Assembly: GCA_030607895.1 (NCBI GenBank)
Contig: JAUWJC010000045.1
Span: forward strand, 1-13,530
Direction of reading: 5' to 3'
DNA length: 13,530 bases
Source: Pirellulales bacterium
GTDB taxonomy: Bacteria > Planctomycetota > Planctomycetia > Pirellulales > Thermoguttaceae
Shown piece after piece: positions 12,961 to 13,530 of the stretch; position 1 is the first letter of the stretch; every line of letters begins with the position of its first letter. Below the pieces are notes generated by a model. It was not told the origin of the DNA. It made no database searches and worked only from the letters and a program-made list of their open reading frames with translations. The position numbers were made by a program, and so were the translations under genes.

Positions 12961-13509
12961 CTACACCTCGATCACGCCCAACTCGTGATAGGCCGATTCG
13001 ACGACCTCGGCGTTGATCTGATCGACCTCTTTGCCCGCCCCGGCCATCAGGGCCAGATCGGCCAGTTGGCTGATGCGGCGGGGAATGCCGTGGGCCAGTT
13101 CGTGCAGCCGTGCGACGGCCGGTTCGTCGAACAGGGGCGGCCGGTTCGCCGAACAGGGGCGGCCGGCCTGGGCCAACGACTCCTTCACGTAATTCTCCGT
13201 GTCGGACGCATCCCACGCTTGCACGTCGATCCGCAATTCGGCCAGCTCCAACAATTGCTGGTCTAGCCGGCCCATCTGCTCGGGCCGACCGGCCAGGACG
13301 ATCGTCAGCCGGGACTCGGGCGAAAGATCGTGGCCGGCGAGTCGGGCGACTTGGGTCAACACCTCGCCGTCGGCCCGATCCGCATCGTCCAACAGCACTG
13401 TCGTCTCGAGTTGCTGATAGCGGTACTCGGCCAGCCGATCGACGACCATACCCCAAAGCTGGCCCGTCGGTGCCGACCGCTCCGGAATGAGTCCGAACCG
13501 GGCCGCCAA
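12961..13509 (-). CDS. C-terminal part of an ExeA/GspA-type AAA+ ATPase, preceded by an in-frame stop
   Basis: The open stretch has 182 codons. It shows Walker B TTVLLDDAD at residues 36-44, the strand LTIVLAGRPEQMGRL at about 68-82, the partner-interaction region ELRIDVQAWDASDTENYV, and the arginine-rich GIPRRISQLADLAL at 141-154, as in the ExeA/GspA family (ATPases tied to type II secretion or related envelope assembly). The Walker A motif would lie beyond the window. The frame continues upstream to 13530 as RDDFCW-stop-LAARFGL, interrupted only by TAA at 13510-13512 where homologues would be expected to have Gln (CAA). The TTG at 13509 is thus not a natural start. A 22-bp tandem duplication at 13121-13164 adds the atypical insert PCSANRP. 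Either the gene is decayed or the stop is a sequence error. Confidence 0.75.
   Translation of the reverse strand: MAARFGLIPERSAPTGQLWGMVVDRLAEYRYQQLETTVLLDDADRADGEVLTQVARLAGHDLSPESRLTIVLAGRPEQMGRLDQQLLELAELRIDVQAWDASDTENYVKESLAQAGRPCSANRPPLFDEPAVARLHELAHGIPRRISQLADLALMAGAGKEVDQINAEVVESAYHELGVIEV
13121..13164. repeat. 22-bp tandem duplication inside the ExeA-like gene
   Basis: Two adjacent copies (13121-13142 and 13143-13164) of GGTTCGTCGAACAGGGGC.. differ only at 13127 (T) versus 13149 (C). Read on the - strand, the copies fall in different frames, yet protein on both sides stays family-like. Confidence 0.85.
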
Positions 13510-13530
13510 TTACCAGCAAAAATCGTCTCT

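Overview
The window looks like chromosomal DNA from a planctomycete, probably of the Pirellulales type. The evidence is high G+C, a HemX-like/HemA pair, an ScpB with a long acidic tail, a secreted HEAT-repeat protein, a small planctomycete-style membrane-anchored hypothetical protein, and intergenic gaps packed with short palindromic and tandem repeats. The assignment rests on remembered family resemblance, not on a search.

Left half, all on the + strand: argH (argininosuccinate lyase) behind a plausible sigma-70-type promoter; a REP-like inverted repeat pair; an exported HEAT-repeat protein carrying a degenerate response-regulator receiver-like domain; a sigma-54 activator (AAA+ plus Fis-type HTH, no sensor domain); a repeat-rich gap; then hemX-like and hemA, which overlap by 4 bases.

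Middle, all on the - strand and converging on hemA: a membrane-anchored hypothetical protein with five VPPDT repeats, then scpB with an extreme Asp/Glu tail. Four bases behind scpB follow three tightly packed genes: DUF488 protein A, DUF488 protein B, and a protein resembling the dual-OB (DuOB) family. This trio is the most interesting part of the window. A and B overlap across a run of nine A residues (sense strand) that contains the classic slippery heptamer A AAA AAG in frame A, and a -1 shift there would fuse the two DUF488 domains. Protein A also ends in a QMSLF peptide that matches the beta-clamp-binding consensus, pointing to a DNA-linked role.

Right end: a decayed region. A 27-bp perfect palindrome is followed by a 229-bp MITE-like element with 24-bp terminal inverted repeats. 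The right end of that element abuts the C-terminal part of a glycoside-hydrolase-like (DUF4091-type) gene whose N-terminal part is missing. Converging on it is the C-terminal part of an ExeA/GspA-type AAA+ ATPase whose reading frame continues to the window edge, except for one in-frame TAA that looks like a CAA-to-TAA change.

I found no rRNA, tRNA, CRISPR array or complete transposase gene.
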